DNA from: Actinomycetes bacterium
GTDB taxonomy: Bacteria > Actinomycetota > Acidimicrobiia > Acidimicrobiales > Microtrichaceae
NCBI GenBank assembly: GCA_029782335.1
Contig: JAKOVA010000276.1
Location: 1-34,186 of the forward strand
DNA length: 34,186 nt
Reading direction: 5' to 3'
In this document: positions 25,401 through 31,749 of the stretch, in pieces
Layout of the letters: every line of letters begins with the position of its first letter
Position numbering within the stretch: position 1 is the first letter of the stretch
The notes under the pieces: generated by a model
The model's database searches: none
What the model was told of the DNA's origin: nothing
Seen by the model: the letters and a program-made list of their open reading frames with translations, nothing else
Position numbers and translations under genes: made by a program

Positions 25401-27720
25401 GCAGTCCGTCCTCGCCGGCGAGACCGTCGTATTCGAAGCGCAGAAGTCCGCAGTCCTCGAGGTTGGGCGCGGTGACTCGCCAGCCGCGCTGAAGGTCGCG
25501 ATAGAGGTAGTAGTCGATCACGCGGCGCAGAGCGTCGTGCGTCGCGTTGCGCGCCGGCCCTCGGACTTCCGGGTCCGCGGCATATTCATCGAAGCGCAAT
25601 TGCATCGCATCGAAGACGCTGCGGGAGAGGTCCCCGTGCGACAGTCCGCTGGGGCCATGCGCCTGTGTGGCCCTGTGCAGGGCGGAACGAAGCAGTGCCA
25701 CCTGAACGAAGTCGTTGAAGTGCCCTGCCTGCAACGACGCGTCCTGACGGTTGTCCGTGAAGCTCAGCAGCTTGCGTGCCTCTGGCTTCAAGTCGCGGTC
25801 TTGCTGCAGCTCGAGAAGCGCGCGGACCGCAAGGATCGTCGTCGCGGTGCTGCGGCTGTCCACGCCCAGTGTCGCCAGCTTGTTGCGCTCCGAACGCTGG
25901 CTCCGCGTGTACGCCACGCCGCAGGACGGCTCGAGGCAGAACAGGAAGTTCTTCTTGATGAGCGCGACGGGGACTCCCTTGCCCTCCGAGACGATGCGAC
26001 CCGTCGCCTCGACGAAGATGGTCGTCGGCACATCGCCGCGGGCATCGGCGCGGATGCGCTCGACGCCCTGCGCAGAGGTCTCCCTCAGGAAGTCCGGCAA
26101 GCGTTCGAGCAACGCGGCCCCATCGCCTCTCGGCCAAGGAGACTGCTCCGACAGGTAGACGTACGCGTCCCCTTCCCCATCGTCGTCGTACTCGCGCCGA
26201 TCTTCACGGGGAAGCAGACTCTTGCCGTCCTCGTGACGAGGCACCAAGTTCTTGCCCTGGTCGTCCTGGATGACCTTGACGCGGTAGTACGCGGTACCGC
26301 AGTGCCGGCAGAAGACCATAGGGAAGAGACGCTTGTCCGGTTCGCCCGGCTTCGCGGCCTTCTTAGCGAGCTCGAGATGACGAACGGCCTCCGGCTCCAG
26401 CGTGGTCCAGACAGTGTCTCCACGGGTGAAGAACTGGTGCAGACGGAAGGCGAAAATCGGAAATCGACTCGACTCACTCCGACGAAGGGCAGAGCCCTGG
26501 AGGAGGAACCGTCGAAGGACCGCCGCGCACTGGTCTGGTTCTGTTTCGGTCAAGCGCGCGAGCTCTGCCGCGGCGCTGTCCTGACCCTCGATCGGTTCGC
26601 CCGTCAGCCGACGGGGAACCTGTCGGACCAGTTCCTTCGATCCAGGCTCCTCTGCAACTCCGAAGGTGGACTCGATCCATGACGCGAGCGGATGCTGGCG
26701 AAACGCCTCGTAATCGCTCGGAGGACTCTCGCCGGCGCCGATCGCTGCCTTGATCGTCTGGATCGCTCGCGGGTCAGCCAAATCGATCGGGCGCGTGGCG
26801 CGCTCCAGTGTCTCGCCGATCACCTGATCCGGCGTGAACTCGACCCCGAAGAGCGACTGCGCGACACGCGCCACTTCTTTCCGTTGCTCGATCGTCGTCC
26901 CGCCACTGGCCATGGTGGCCGACGTTCCGATGCAAATCGTGTTCTGGCCGTCGAATGCTTGGCGGCAGCGGCGGATGAGCAGGGCCACATCGGCCCCTTG
27001 CCTGCCGCGGTACGTGTGCAATTCGTCGAACACTAGGAACCGCAGCCCCTGCGCAGCACGGACCAGCTCACGGTCTTCGGCACGCGTGAGCAATAGCTCG
27101 AGCATCATGTAGTTGGTGAGAAGGATGTCTGGCGGTTCGCGCCGCAGTGCCTCGCGCGCCTCGCCCTTCTCTTGGCCCGTGTAGCGGGCGAAACGCACGG
27201 GGGAACCGCCCTTCGGATAGCCCCTCTCCAGGAACTTGCTGAGCTCCTCGAACTGGCTGTTAGCCAGGGCATTCATCGGGTATACGACGATAGCCTGAAT
27301 GCCTCGACCGGACCCATGCCGCAGGACGTGGTCCACGATCGGCACGATGTAGGTCAGGCTCTTGCCGGAGCCGGTGCCACTGGTCAGCACATAGGACCGC
27401 CCCTCCTTTGCCTTGACGATGGCCTGGCGCTGATGCTCGTGCAGTACGAGCGCCTTGCCCGTCAGGTCGGCGTCCGTCTTGTCGATCCGGAAGATGCTCG
27501 CGCACTCCGGGTGCAGTGCCCCTTTGTCAACGAGTTCATCGATCGTCCCGCCGGGCAGGAACGTAGGGTTGAGTTGCAGTAGCGGTTCCGGCCAGAACGC
27601 TCCCGACGTGAGGGCGTCGTCGACGAACCCGTCGATTCGAGGGTCGCGAATTTTGATGAAACTGCGCGTGTAACTCTGGTAGTCCGCGACAAGGCGCGCA
27701 CGGAGGTCAAATACGTCCAC
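22411..27720 (-). CDS. Giant DUF1998 superfamily-2 helicase, DruE/DrmA-DrmB-like, with nuclease-like tail
   Basis: This 1769-aa protein starts at GTG with a strong AGGAGG six bases upstream. Its DEAD-type helicase core has a Q-motif HEHQRQA near 94-100, Walker A GTGSGKS at 115-121, FDELHTYRGRQ at 231-241 and SATM. The second core domain has SPTMELGVDI near 1027 and QRSGRAGRGG near 1057. Cysteine pairs near 468, 597, 1352 and 1373 may bind zinc. The DUF1998 domain ends with C1612, C1616 and C1619 in CGKACYECLLDYGNQ. Residues about 1650-1769 look like a Vsr/DUF559-type fold with PDF at 1703 and YVDGPPH near 1715. Helicases plus DUF1998 occur as DruE (Druantia) or as separate DrmA and DrmB (DISARM); this protein has the length of the two DISARM proteins joined. 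Confidence 0.82.
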   Translation of the reverse strand: MDVFDLRARLVADYQSYTRSFIKIRDPRIDGFVDDALTSGAFWPEPLLQLNPTFLPGGTIDELVDKGALHPECASIFRIDKTDADLTGKALVLHEHQRQAIVKAKEGRSYVLTSGTGSGKSLTYIVPIVDHVLRHGSGRGIQAIVVYPMNALANSQFEELSKFLERGYPKGGSPVRFARYTGQEKGEAREALRREPPDILLTNYMMLELLLTRAEDRELVRAAQGLRFLVFDELHTYRGRQGADVALLIRRCRQAFDGQNTICIGTSATMASGGTTIEQRKEVARVAQSLFGVEFTPDQVIGETLERATRPIDLADPRAIQTIKAAIGAGESPPSDYEAFRQHPLASWIESTFGVAEEPGSKELVRQVPRRLTGEPIEGQDSAAAELARLTETEPDQCAAVLRRFLLQGSALRRSESSRFPIFAFRLHQFFTRGDTVWTTLEPEAVRHLELAKKAAKPGEPDKRLFPMVFCRHCGTAYYRVKVIQDDQGKNLVPRHEDGKSLLPREDRREYDDDGEGDAYVYLSEQSPWPRGDGAALLERLPDFLRETSAQGVERIRADARGDVPTTIFVEATGRIVSEGKGVPVALIKKNFLFCLEPSCGVAYTRSQRSERNKLATLGVDSRSTATTILAVRALLELQQDRDLKPEARKLLSFTDNRQDASLQAGHFNDFVQVALLRSALHRATQAHGPSGLSHGDLSRSVFDAMQLRFDEYAADPEVRGPARNATHDALRRVIDYYLYRDLQRGWRVTAPNLEDCGLLRFEYDGLAGEDGLLGEAPLWAAGFTVKDREGDRFVEVPAALRDCPPETREETVRTLLDVMRRALAVKVDVLDPQKQLDLVEQTKPRLLEDTVWYLDDARELTKAEVAYPRPKRQQDRSGFFLSSYGAFGRYLKRLLTPYAQAGQPFGREQVDAAIRFLLLALKRYGVVEQVRSGRDGDDPGYQLNADALRWLPSDGEIRPIDRTRLLAAGEIPPEVNRYFVECYRGFVDLKSVLEAREHTAQVASEDREEREDRFRSGDLPLLFCSPTMELGVDIAQLNLVNLRNVPPTPANYAQRSGRAGRGGQPAMVFTYCAGRSPHDQYFYRAPSRMVSGSVAPPRIDLRNRDLVRSHIHAVWMEAAKPNLGKTLTTVLELTPSDGRLPLPVKEALMRELRNPVARAAALAKANALVNSLQAELSTAAWFHDRWVAEVLDQIERSFDSACERWRSLYRSAVRQRELHHRIIGDHARPEAERNHSRRLRAQAESQIKLLTEAEGVFEGDFYSYRYFAAEGFLPGYNFPRLPLSAYVPGRRQRKGRDEFVSRPRFLAISEFGPRALIYHEGARYRVYKVNLDFGSDEIEATHDLVTATMKRCPKCGYAHLEQGNNLAELCDRCGAALEGPARIDNLVQLQNVSLKLAQRITCDEEERQRFGYRLATSYRFPEIGGKLDRKDAEVSIDGTLALRLSYGDATDLFRINLGWASQRQGSQPPGFNLDLERGYWSRNQADEDDQDDAAAQGRVQRVVPFVKDTKNALVMRFEPPRSGPEMAGLQAAFKQAIQQHFQLEPRELSCEPMPSAQDRQEILFYEASEGGAGVLRQLAEDPTVLPALARRALELCHYDPDTLEDRGASTCGKACYECLLDYGNQPDHKDLDRALIRDHLQALASAECRPAGGAGSRGERVAALRKRCDSQLEQRWLNLVDSLVLRLPDEAQYQVPGQYTQPDFYYRESNAAIYVDGPPHDQPDQMKEDQAITQRLMEAGYIVIRFHHKEDWPAILRKHPDIFGVPRP

Positions 27721-27726
27721 GAATAA

Positions 27727-27732
27727 CCTCCT
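27727..27732 (-). promoter_or_regulatory. Strong ribosome-binding site deciding a GTG start
   Basis: AGGAGG on the minus strand lies six bases before the GTG at 27720. It supports GTG as the real start of the DUF1998 helicase, in the 56-nt gap after the WYL regulator gene. Confidence 0.75.
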
Positions 27733-27776
27733 TGCAGGCCTTCAGTCTTTGGACGCCGTTCACGCCCCTGCGCGGT

Positions 27777-28676
27777 TCAAGAAGCATTAGACCTCCAGCC
27801 AGGCGCCAACGCAGAGCTGCTGATTGTCTCGAGGACCTCGCGGTTGGCCAGCGCGAGCTGAAAGGCCGCAGCGCTCAACCCAAGGTCGCGAGAGCAGTCG
27901 ACCCCCCAACTCCGGAGGGCGTACCCCACCACCGCGGCGCGGCACTTGATCTGTAGTGCACCGGATCGCATCCCGTAGTCGGCCTCGACGGCGCTCTTGT
28001 GTGCGATCTTCGGATGTGGAATCAGCTTCAACTCGACGGTGCGATTCCATTGCTCGTCAGCGGCTGGCCTCTCGTGGTCGGCGATCGCGCCGCCGTCGAG
28101 GGCCAGCGCCCTCAACAACCGCGTGATCACAAAGTCGGAGAAGCGCGCGTTGGCGCGGTCATACGCACGCACGTGCCAACGTTGTCCGTTATCGACGAGC
28201 GCGTGCGGCACGATCTGCCTATCCGTCTCTCCGCTGCTCAGCGATACATACGTCACCTCCAGTACTTGTCGGCGATAGATCGCCCGCGTCACCACCGCAA
28301 GCTCGGCCAACTTTGGCTGACTGAGGCATTCGACAGCTGCGGTGGACAGACCCTGCGGATGCGGCAATCCATCCCCCAGTCCTGATCTCAGCCAGAACAT
28401 CACCCGCTCCGGCGTGTGGCTGAAAACCAGCTTGAACTTCTCCCCGGGGAGGTAGCGCTTCGCCTGGAAGTCGTAGTTGAGGTTGTCAGGAGCCAAGTCC
28501 TTGTAGACCGCCAGATCCCGACTCGCCTGGATCGACGCTCCCGAAAACCGCTTTGCTACGTCCGCCCTCCGCAGCTCACCCAAGAAGAACAAGCGAGCCT
28601 CGATGAACGACAGGCGTTCGACTTGGGATGGAGGCACCCCCTTCAGCTTCGCCGGAACGGAGTTCGGCCTAGTCAC
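27777..28676 (-). CDS. BrxR/CapW-like WYL transcriptional regulator
   Basis: This 299-aa protein has an N-terminal winged helix-turn-helix with ERLSFIEARLFFLGELRRADV at about 20-40 (wording typical of BrxR) and ASRDLAVY at 51-58. A WYL domain lies at about 135-195, with VPHALVDNGQRWHVRAYD and DFVITRLL, followed by a C-terminal dimerisation region. BrxR and CapW proteins are homodimeric repressors that sit in front of BREX, CBASS and other defence operons and are thought to be released by a ligand during infection. It is first in the operon, so it probably autoregulates and controls all downstream defence genes. The start codon is GTG with no clear ribosome-binding site; an internal GTG at residue 14 is an alternative. 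Confidence 0.87.
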   Translation of the reverse strand: MTRPNSVPAKLKGVPPSQVERLSFIEARLFFLGELRRADVAKRFSGASIQASRDLAVYKDLAPDNLNYDFQAKRYLPGEKFKLVFSHTPERVMFWLRSGLGDGLPHPQGLSTAAVECLSQPKLAELAVVTRAIYRRQVLEVTYVSLSSGETDRQIVPHALVDNGQRWHVRAYDRANARFSDFVITRLLRALALDGGAIADHERPAADEQWNRTVELKLIPHPKIAHKSAVEADYGMRSGALQIKCRAAVVGYALRSWGVDCSRDLGLSAAAFQLALANREVLETISSSALAPGWRSNAS

Positions 28677-28707
28677 GAGTGCCGGGCATCTGAGGGGGCA
28701 GCATGCG

Positions 28708-28740
28708 GCGGATTAACCATATCTTCATGATAACAATTCC
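28708..28740 (-). promoter_or_regulatory. AT-rich promoter/operator region of the defence operon
   Basis: The stretch before the WYL gene is the most AT-rich in its surroundings. It contains the dyad TATC-TTCAT-GATA at 28720-28732 and TTGTTA on the minus strand (28731-28736) that could be a -35 box. No well-spaced -10 box was found. BrxR-type repressors bind inverted repeats at such places, so this is the likely control point of the whole operon. Confidence 0.4.
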
Positions 28741-28956
28741 GAGAGGATCAGGCTACGGGCCAGCACTCACGCGGCGCGCTACTGGGCCCGACTTAAGAGA
28801 GAAGTCGCGGGCAGCTGCATCAGCCTGCTGCCGCAGCCGTCGCACGACGACTTCGAGGCCGAGGCCCGTGCCCGTCACGGACGCAAGTCGGCGTTCTGGG
28901 CGTATGTGAACGGAACGCGCCGCGACCGGCACGACGACGAGGATGATCTGATTCCG
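28717..28956 (+). pseudogene. C-terminal remnant of a truncated gene at the edge of the defence cargo
   Basis: A plus-strand frame of about 80 codons ends at TAG 28954-28956 but has no ATG, GTG or TTG upstream that would give a sensible protein. From about 28777 on, the codons end mostly in G or C, and the protein (ARYWARLKREVA..., FWAYVNGTRRDR, then DDEDD) looks real. Upstream the frame runs into the AT-rich promoter of the WYL gene and a stop. This is what is left when a cargo insertion or deletion removes the front of a gene. I do not recognise the family. Confidence 0.45.
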
Positions 28957-29269
28957 TAGCCCCTATCGGCCGGCCGCGCTTATCCACGGCCGCGCGATCG
29001 GCGCCTCAAACGCAAGACTCGCGCGGCGGTGGGTAAGTCGCCTGCACGAACCGAAGGCTGTCCGGCCGTCCGCAGTGCTGACGATGTTGGCGAATGCCTG
29101 GCCGACGTGCGCCTGCCGCAGTCAACCACTGCGGTTGCGGTCTGGAGGACGTTGGCGCAGCATCGCTCCCGCATACGCTGGCTGAGTCAGCCCGGTTGAT
29201 GCCCGACACCGCATCGCCCCTACCCGCACACGCGGGCGCATACGCCGGTCTCATCTCCTGAAACCCGGC

Positions 29270-29318
29270 GACCGCAAGGTCTGGAGATACGCGTCAGGCT
29301 TCGGAGACGAAGCGTCTG
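29270..29318 (+). ncRNA. Two adjacent hairpins with GNRA tetraloops, candidate structured RNA
   Basis: GACC-GCAA-GGTC (29270-29281) is followed by GCTTCG-GAGA-CGAAGC (29298-29313). The second is flanked by CAG (29295-29297) and CTG (29316-29318), which can extend the stem past a 2-nt bulge. GNRA loops on perfect stems are typical of folded RNA, and both are in the sense of the recombinase gene. No family was recognised, so this is only a candidate. Confidence 0.25.
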
Positions 29319-29415
29319 CCCTGCCCCAATCGAGCATGCGGGACGGTAGCGGCATCAGCCGAGACGCAACTGCTGCAATTTCGCCCGCGCCCTGCCCCAG
29401 CACCGCTGCGCCAAC

Positions 29416-29456
29416 CGCGTCGTCACTACGCGGCGCGAGCCAGTAGTGACGACGCG
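29416..29456. repeat. Perfect 14-bp inverted repeat upstream of the recombinase gene
   Basis: The arms at 29416-29429 (CGCGTCGTCACTAC) and 29443-29456 are perfectly complementary around a 13-nt GC-rich centre. The core AGTGACGAC of the right arm occurs again at 29499-29507. Such a long perfect repeat in non-coding DNA near a tyrosine recombinase could be a recombinase core or arm site, a transfer origin, or an operator. No T-run follows, so a terminator is unlikely. Confidence 0.85.
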
Positions 29457-29543
29457 CACGCTGCCCCAGCGCACGAGCGTTCTGCCGGGGCTGTCGCAAG
29501 TGACGACCCCACGTGACGGGCTCCCAGGCGCGTCAAAAACTCG

Positions 29544-29839
29544 GACCGTGCAACGCGGTCTGCACCCGCCCGCTCCCCGCGGGACATGTCAGCCATGGCG
29601 CCAACCGGCGCACCCAGAGCCTTGGGGCAATCGCTCACCCGATGGATCGCCTTCCCGCAGGAAGCGCCATCGACGCCAATGCCGCGTGCCGCGGCGGCCA
29701 GAAGTACCTCGGCACGAAACGGGAGTGGTGTCCCGTGTCCCTCGTGGTTCCCGCAACGCCCAGGCGTTCGGGACGGACAGAAACACTGACCTGACCGACG
29801 ACACACCAGCGACAACGAAGCACTTCGCCCCCCAGGGGC
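29544..29839 (+). ncRNA. Series of hairpins before the recombinase gene, candidate structured leader
   Basis: Within 296 nt there are perfect stems GACCG/CGGTC (29544-29560), GCGCC/GGCGC (29598-29611), CTTCC/GGAAG (29651-29664), GCCGCG/CGCGGC (29681-29695), ACGGGA/TCCCGT (29719-29736) and GCCCC/GGGGC (29827-29839). An 11-bp stem with one bulge lies at 29749-29773. Short stems are expected in GC-rich DNA, but their number and tight loops exceed what I would expect. The series ends about 40 nt before the recombinase ATG, so it may be a regulatory leader RNA or recombination DNA. Confidence 0.25.
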
Positions 29840-29880
29840 AACCGATAGGAACGAGGACGGAACCCGACAGCAGCAACCGA

Positions 29881-30747
29881 ATGCGCAACCTGAACTACGA
29901 GCTGAAGCAGCTGTGCCGGCGCAACCGCGACGGCAGCTACGCGACCCAGCGCGATCGCGAACGCGTGCTCGACCTGGTGGCGAGTCAGCTTCACGAGATG
30001 GGTTACCGACACATGGCCGCAGCAAGCCTCAAGCCCAAGCACGTCGAGGGCCTGGTGGAGCGATGGCAGGCAGAGGGCCTGGCCGTGGGCACGATGAAGA
30101 ACCGGATGGCGGAGTTGCGATGGTGGGCCGAGAAGATCGGCAAGCAGAACGTCATCGCCCGCGACAACGACCACTACGGCATCGGCAACCGGCAGTACGT
30201 CACCAACGTCAGCAAGGCGCGGCAACTGACCGGCGGCGAGCTCGCCAGGATCACGGATCCGTACACGGCGATGTCGCTGCGGCTGCAGGCGGCCTTCGGG
30301 CTGCGGCGCGGCGAGTCGATCAAAATCCGGCCGGAGTGGGCCGACCGCGGTGACCGGCTGGCGCTCAAGGACACCTGGACCAAGGGTGGGCGGCCGCGCG
30401 AGATCCCGATCCGCAACGCGGAGCAGCGCCAGGTGCTCGACGAAGCCAAGGCACTGGCCGGCAGGGGCAGCCTCATCCCGCCCGAGCGAAGTTACGTCGA
30501 GCAGCTGCGCCGCTTCGAGTATCAGTGCGCGGCGGCCGGCGCGCACCGCATCCACGGCCACCGCCACCAGTACGCGCAGACCCGCTACCGCGAGCTGACC
30601 GGATGGCCAGCACCGGCGGCCGACGGGCCGCGATCGAGAGACCTCACGCCCTCGCAGCGCGAGGCCGACCGCGAAGCGCGGCTCACCATCAGCGAAGAGC
30701 TGGGGCACGAGCGCGAGCAGATCACGGCGGTGTATCTCGGTCGGTGA
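29881..30747 (+). CDS. Tyrosine recombinase (integrase domain-containing protein)
   Basis: This 288-aa protein has an N-terminal SAM-like core-binding domain (about 1-115, Phage_int_SAM_2 type) and a catalytic domain (about 115-288, Integrase_1 type). The catalytic residues can be placed: Arg in GLRRGE (142-143), Lys168 in TKGG, H225-x-x-R228 in HGHRHQYA, H276 in LGHE, and nucleophile Tyr285 in AVYLGR. It would cut and rejoin DNA at an attachment site. Whether it moves the whole element or resolves or moves a cargo segment is not clear: no tRNA or att duplication was found. The ATG at 29881 starts the conserved domain (RNLNYELKQ); the longer upstream reading to 29446 is low-complexity and crosses the hairpin region. 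Confidence 0.85.
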   Translation: MRNLNYELKQLCRRNRDGSYATQRDRERVLDLVASQLHEMGYRHMAAASLKPKHVEGLVERWQAEGLAVGTMKNRMAELRWWAEKIGKQNVIARDNDHYGIGNRQYVTNVSKARQLTGGELARITDPYTAMSLRLQAAFGLRRGESIKIRPEWADRGDRLALKDTWTKGGRPREIPIRNAEQRQVLDEAKALAGRGSLIPPERSYVEQLRRFEYQCAAAGAHRIHGHRHQYAQTRYRELTGWPAPAADGPRSRDLTPSQREADREARLTISEELGHEREQITAVYLGR

Positions 30748-30807
30748 GTCTGCCGCAGGCGCGGGACGGCCGATCGCTTGGGCCGCCCCGTCAGCAGTGC
30801 TGACAGG

Positions 30808-30867
30808 AAGAAAAAGCCAGGGCAACCGCGAGGCGGCGTTGGGCGAAGGCGAGAGATCGATCAGGGG
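30808..30867 (+). repeat. Intergenic repeat copy A (related to 33831-33888)
   Basis: This block aligns without gaps over about 48 nt, starting at GGGCAACC (30820), with a second block at 33841. Roughly 33 of 48 bases agree by eye, more in the first 34. Shared parts include GGGCAACC, GAGGC, GGGCGA and a final GGGG. Confidence 0.45.
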
Positions 30868-30882
30868 AAGGCGTAGGCGATT

Positions 30883-30941
30883 GCTATATCACGCCACACA
30901 AAACTCGCTTAATATGCGAATTTGAAGTAGTACGATATAGC
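30883..30941 (+). promoter_or_regulatory. Promoter/operator region of the abiE operon with two inverted repeats
   Basis: GCTATATC at 30883-30890 and GATATAGC at 30934-30941 form a perfect 8-bp inverted repeat enclosing the inner dyad TCGC-TTAATAT-GCGA (30905-30919 area). TAATAT at 30910-30915 can act as a -10 box. AbiEi antitoxins are known to bind inverted repeats in their own promoter, so this is a likely autoregulation site. The right arm ends one base before the abiEi ATG. Confidence 0.6.
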
Positions 30942-30942
30942 C

Positions 30943-31749
30943 ATGAAAAAAGAAGACAACCCCCTACCGGCTTCCCGCGCTCGGCTTGCCGCCGTGCTGC
31001 GCGCCACCCGGGAGGTGGTGTCGATTGACGCCGCGGCCAGGGTGCTTGACGTCGACCGCCCGGCTGCGGCCAAGGTCCTCTCGCGCTGGCTCAAGCAGGG
31101 ATGGTTGCGGCGCGTCGGGCGTGGTCTCTATGTCCCCGTCCCGCTCGCTCTTGCCGGAAGCGAGCAAGTCGTCGAGGACCCTTGGGTCCTGGTCCCGACG
31201 CTCTTTGGTCAGTGCTACGTCGGCGGTTGGACCGCCGCTCACCACTGGGACCTGACCGAGCAGCTCTTCAACGAGACCCTTGTCTTCACGACGAGGCGCA
31301 TCAGCGCGAAGCGCGCGACCGCGCAAGGCGTCGCCTTCCAGCTTCATCACGTTGGGCAGAAGCGCCTCTTCGGTCTCAAGTCCATCTGGCGCGGCTCGAT
31401 GCGCGTGAACATCTCGGACCCGGCGCGCACGATGATCGACATGCTGGCGATGCCGGAGACCGGTGGCGGCATCGATCACATCGTTGACTGCCTGCGCGCG
31501 TACGCAAAGTCGCCGACCTATGACGGCGACTTGCTGGTCCGCTACGGGGAGCAGTTCGGGAACGGCGCGGTCTTCAAGAGGCTCGGCTTCCTGGCCGAGA
31601 CGCAGCTGCATGAGGCGGGCCTTACAAGCGCCTGCCGAGCGCGCCTGACGCAGGGCTACGCGCAGTTCGATCCCGCACTGCCCGGCCATCATCTGCTCAC
31701 GGCATGGCGGCTCTGGGTGCCGGAGCGCTGGAGGAAGGCAGCATCATGA
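30943..31749 (+). CDS. abiEi: AbiEi-type antitoxin and transcriptional regulator
   Basis: This 268-aa protein has an N-terminal winged helix (about 12-65) ending in LRRVGRGLYVPVP, a typical AbiEi feature, and a C-terminal domain with GGWTAAHHWDLTEQ (near 95-108), VFTTRR and SDPARTMIDML (153-165), wording common in AbiEi proteins. In type IV AbiE systems this protein opposes the AbiEii nucleotidyltransferase without binding it and represses the operon. The toxin gene follows with an ATGA overlap. No ribosome-binding site is evident before the ATG AAA AAA start. The dyads in front of the gene support autoregulation. Such pairs stabilise mobile elements and can abort phage infection. Confidence 0.85.
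   Translation: MKKEDNPLPASRARLAAVLRATREVVSIDAAARVLDVDRPAAAKVLSRWLKQGWLRRVGRGLYVPVPLALAGSEQVVEDPWVLVPTLFGQCYVGGWTAAHHWDLTEQLFNETLVFTTRRISAKRATAQGVAFQLHHVGQKRLFGLKSIWRGSMRVNISDPARTMIDMLAMPETGGGIDHIVDCLRAYAKSPTYDGDLLVRYGEQFGNGAVFKRLGFLAETQLHEAGLTSACRARLTQGYAQFDPALPGHHLLTAWRLWVPERWRKAAS

Larger units (their letters stand above)
28957..29880. other. Gene-free 0.9-kb region rich in inverted repeats
   Basis: No frame here has convincing protein-like composition; the longest ones are antisense or out-of-frame runs favoured by high GC. The stretch instead holds many perfect dyads: CCGCAGT/ACTGCGG at 29116-29134, GGCTGA-G-TCAGCC at 29180-29192, CCCGC/GCGGG at 29223-29236, two GNRA-loop hairpins at 29270-29313, and a 14-bp repeat at 29416-29456, followed by a further series up to 29839. 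The octamer CTGCCCCA occurs at 29321, 29392 and 29461. It may hold recombinase sites, a transfer origin, or a structured RNA. Confidence 0.5.
30748..30942. other. Short intergenic region with palindrome, repeat copy A and abiE promoter
   Basis: No gene is seen. The region contains a 15-nt palindrome, GTCAGCA-G-TGCTGAC at 30790-30804, copy A of the intergenic repeat (about 30808-30867), and the AT-rich abiE promoter with two dyads. Confidence 0.6.

Noticed and set aside
7593-28676. A complete canonical DISARM class 1 system
   Set aside because: SNF2 helicase, adenine methyltransferase and DUF1998 helicase are present, but no PLD nuclease (DrmC) and no separate DrmA and DrmB were found, and the gene order differs.
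29446-29880. Longer N-terminus for the recombinase (about 145 extra residues)
   Set aside because: The extension is Arg/Pro-rich low-complexity sequence crossing the hairpin region; the conserved domain starts at the ATG at 29881.
29426-30025. 199-aa frame on the - strand over the hairpin region
   Set aside because: Composition is Ser/Arg/Cys/Ala-rich without domain, and it overlaps the start of the recombinase gene.
30790-30804. 15-nt palindrome after the recombinase gene as a terminator
   Set aside because: It is followed by an A-rich run on the plus strand and no T-run follows on either strand, so it is not a standard terminator; it may only be an operator or chance.
29072-30804. 11-bp direct repeat GCAGTGCTGAC at 29072 and 30794 flanking the recombinase, as attachment sites
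   Set aside because: An 11-bp match over 1.7 kb of GC-rich DNA is not rare by chance, and no tRNA or gene end lies at either copy.
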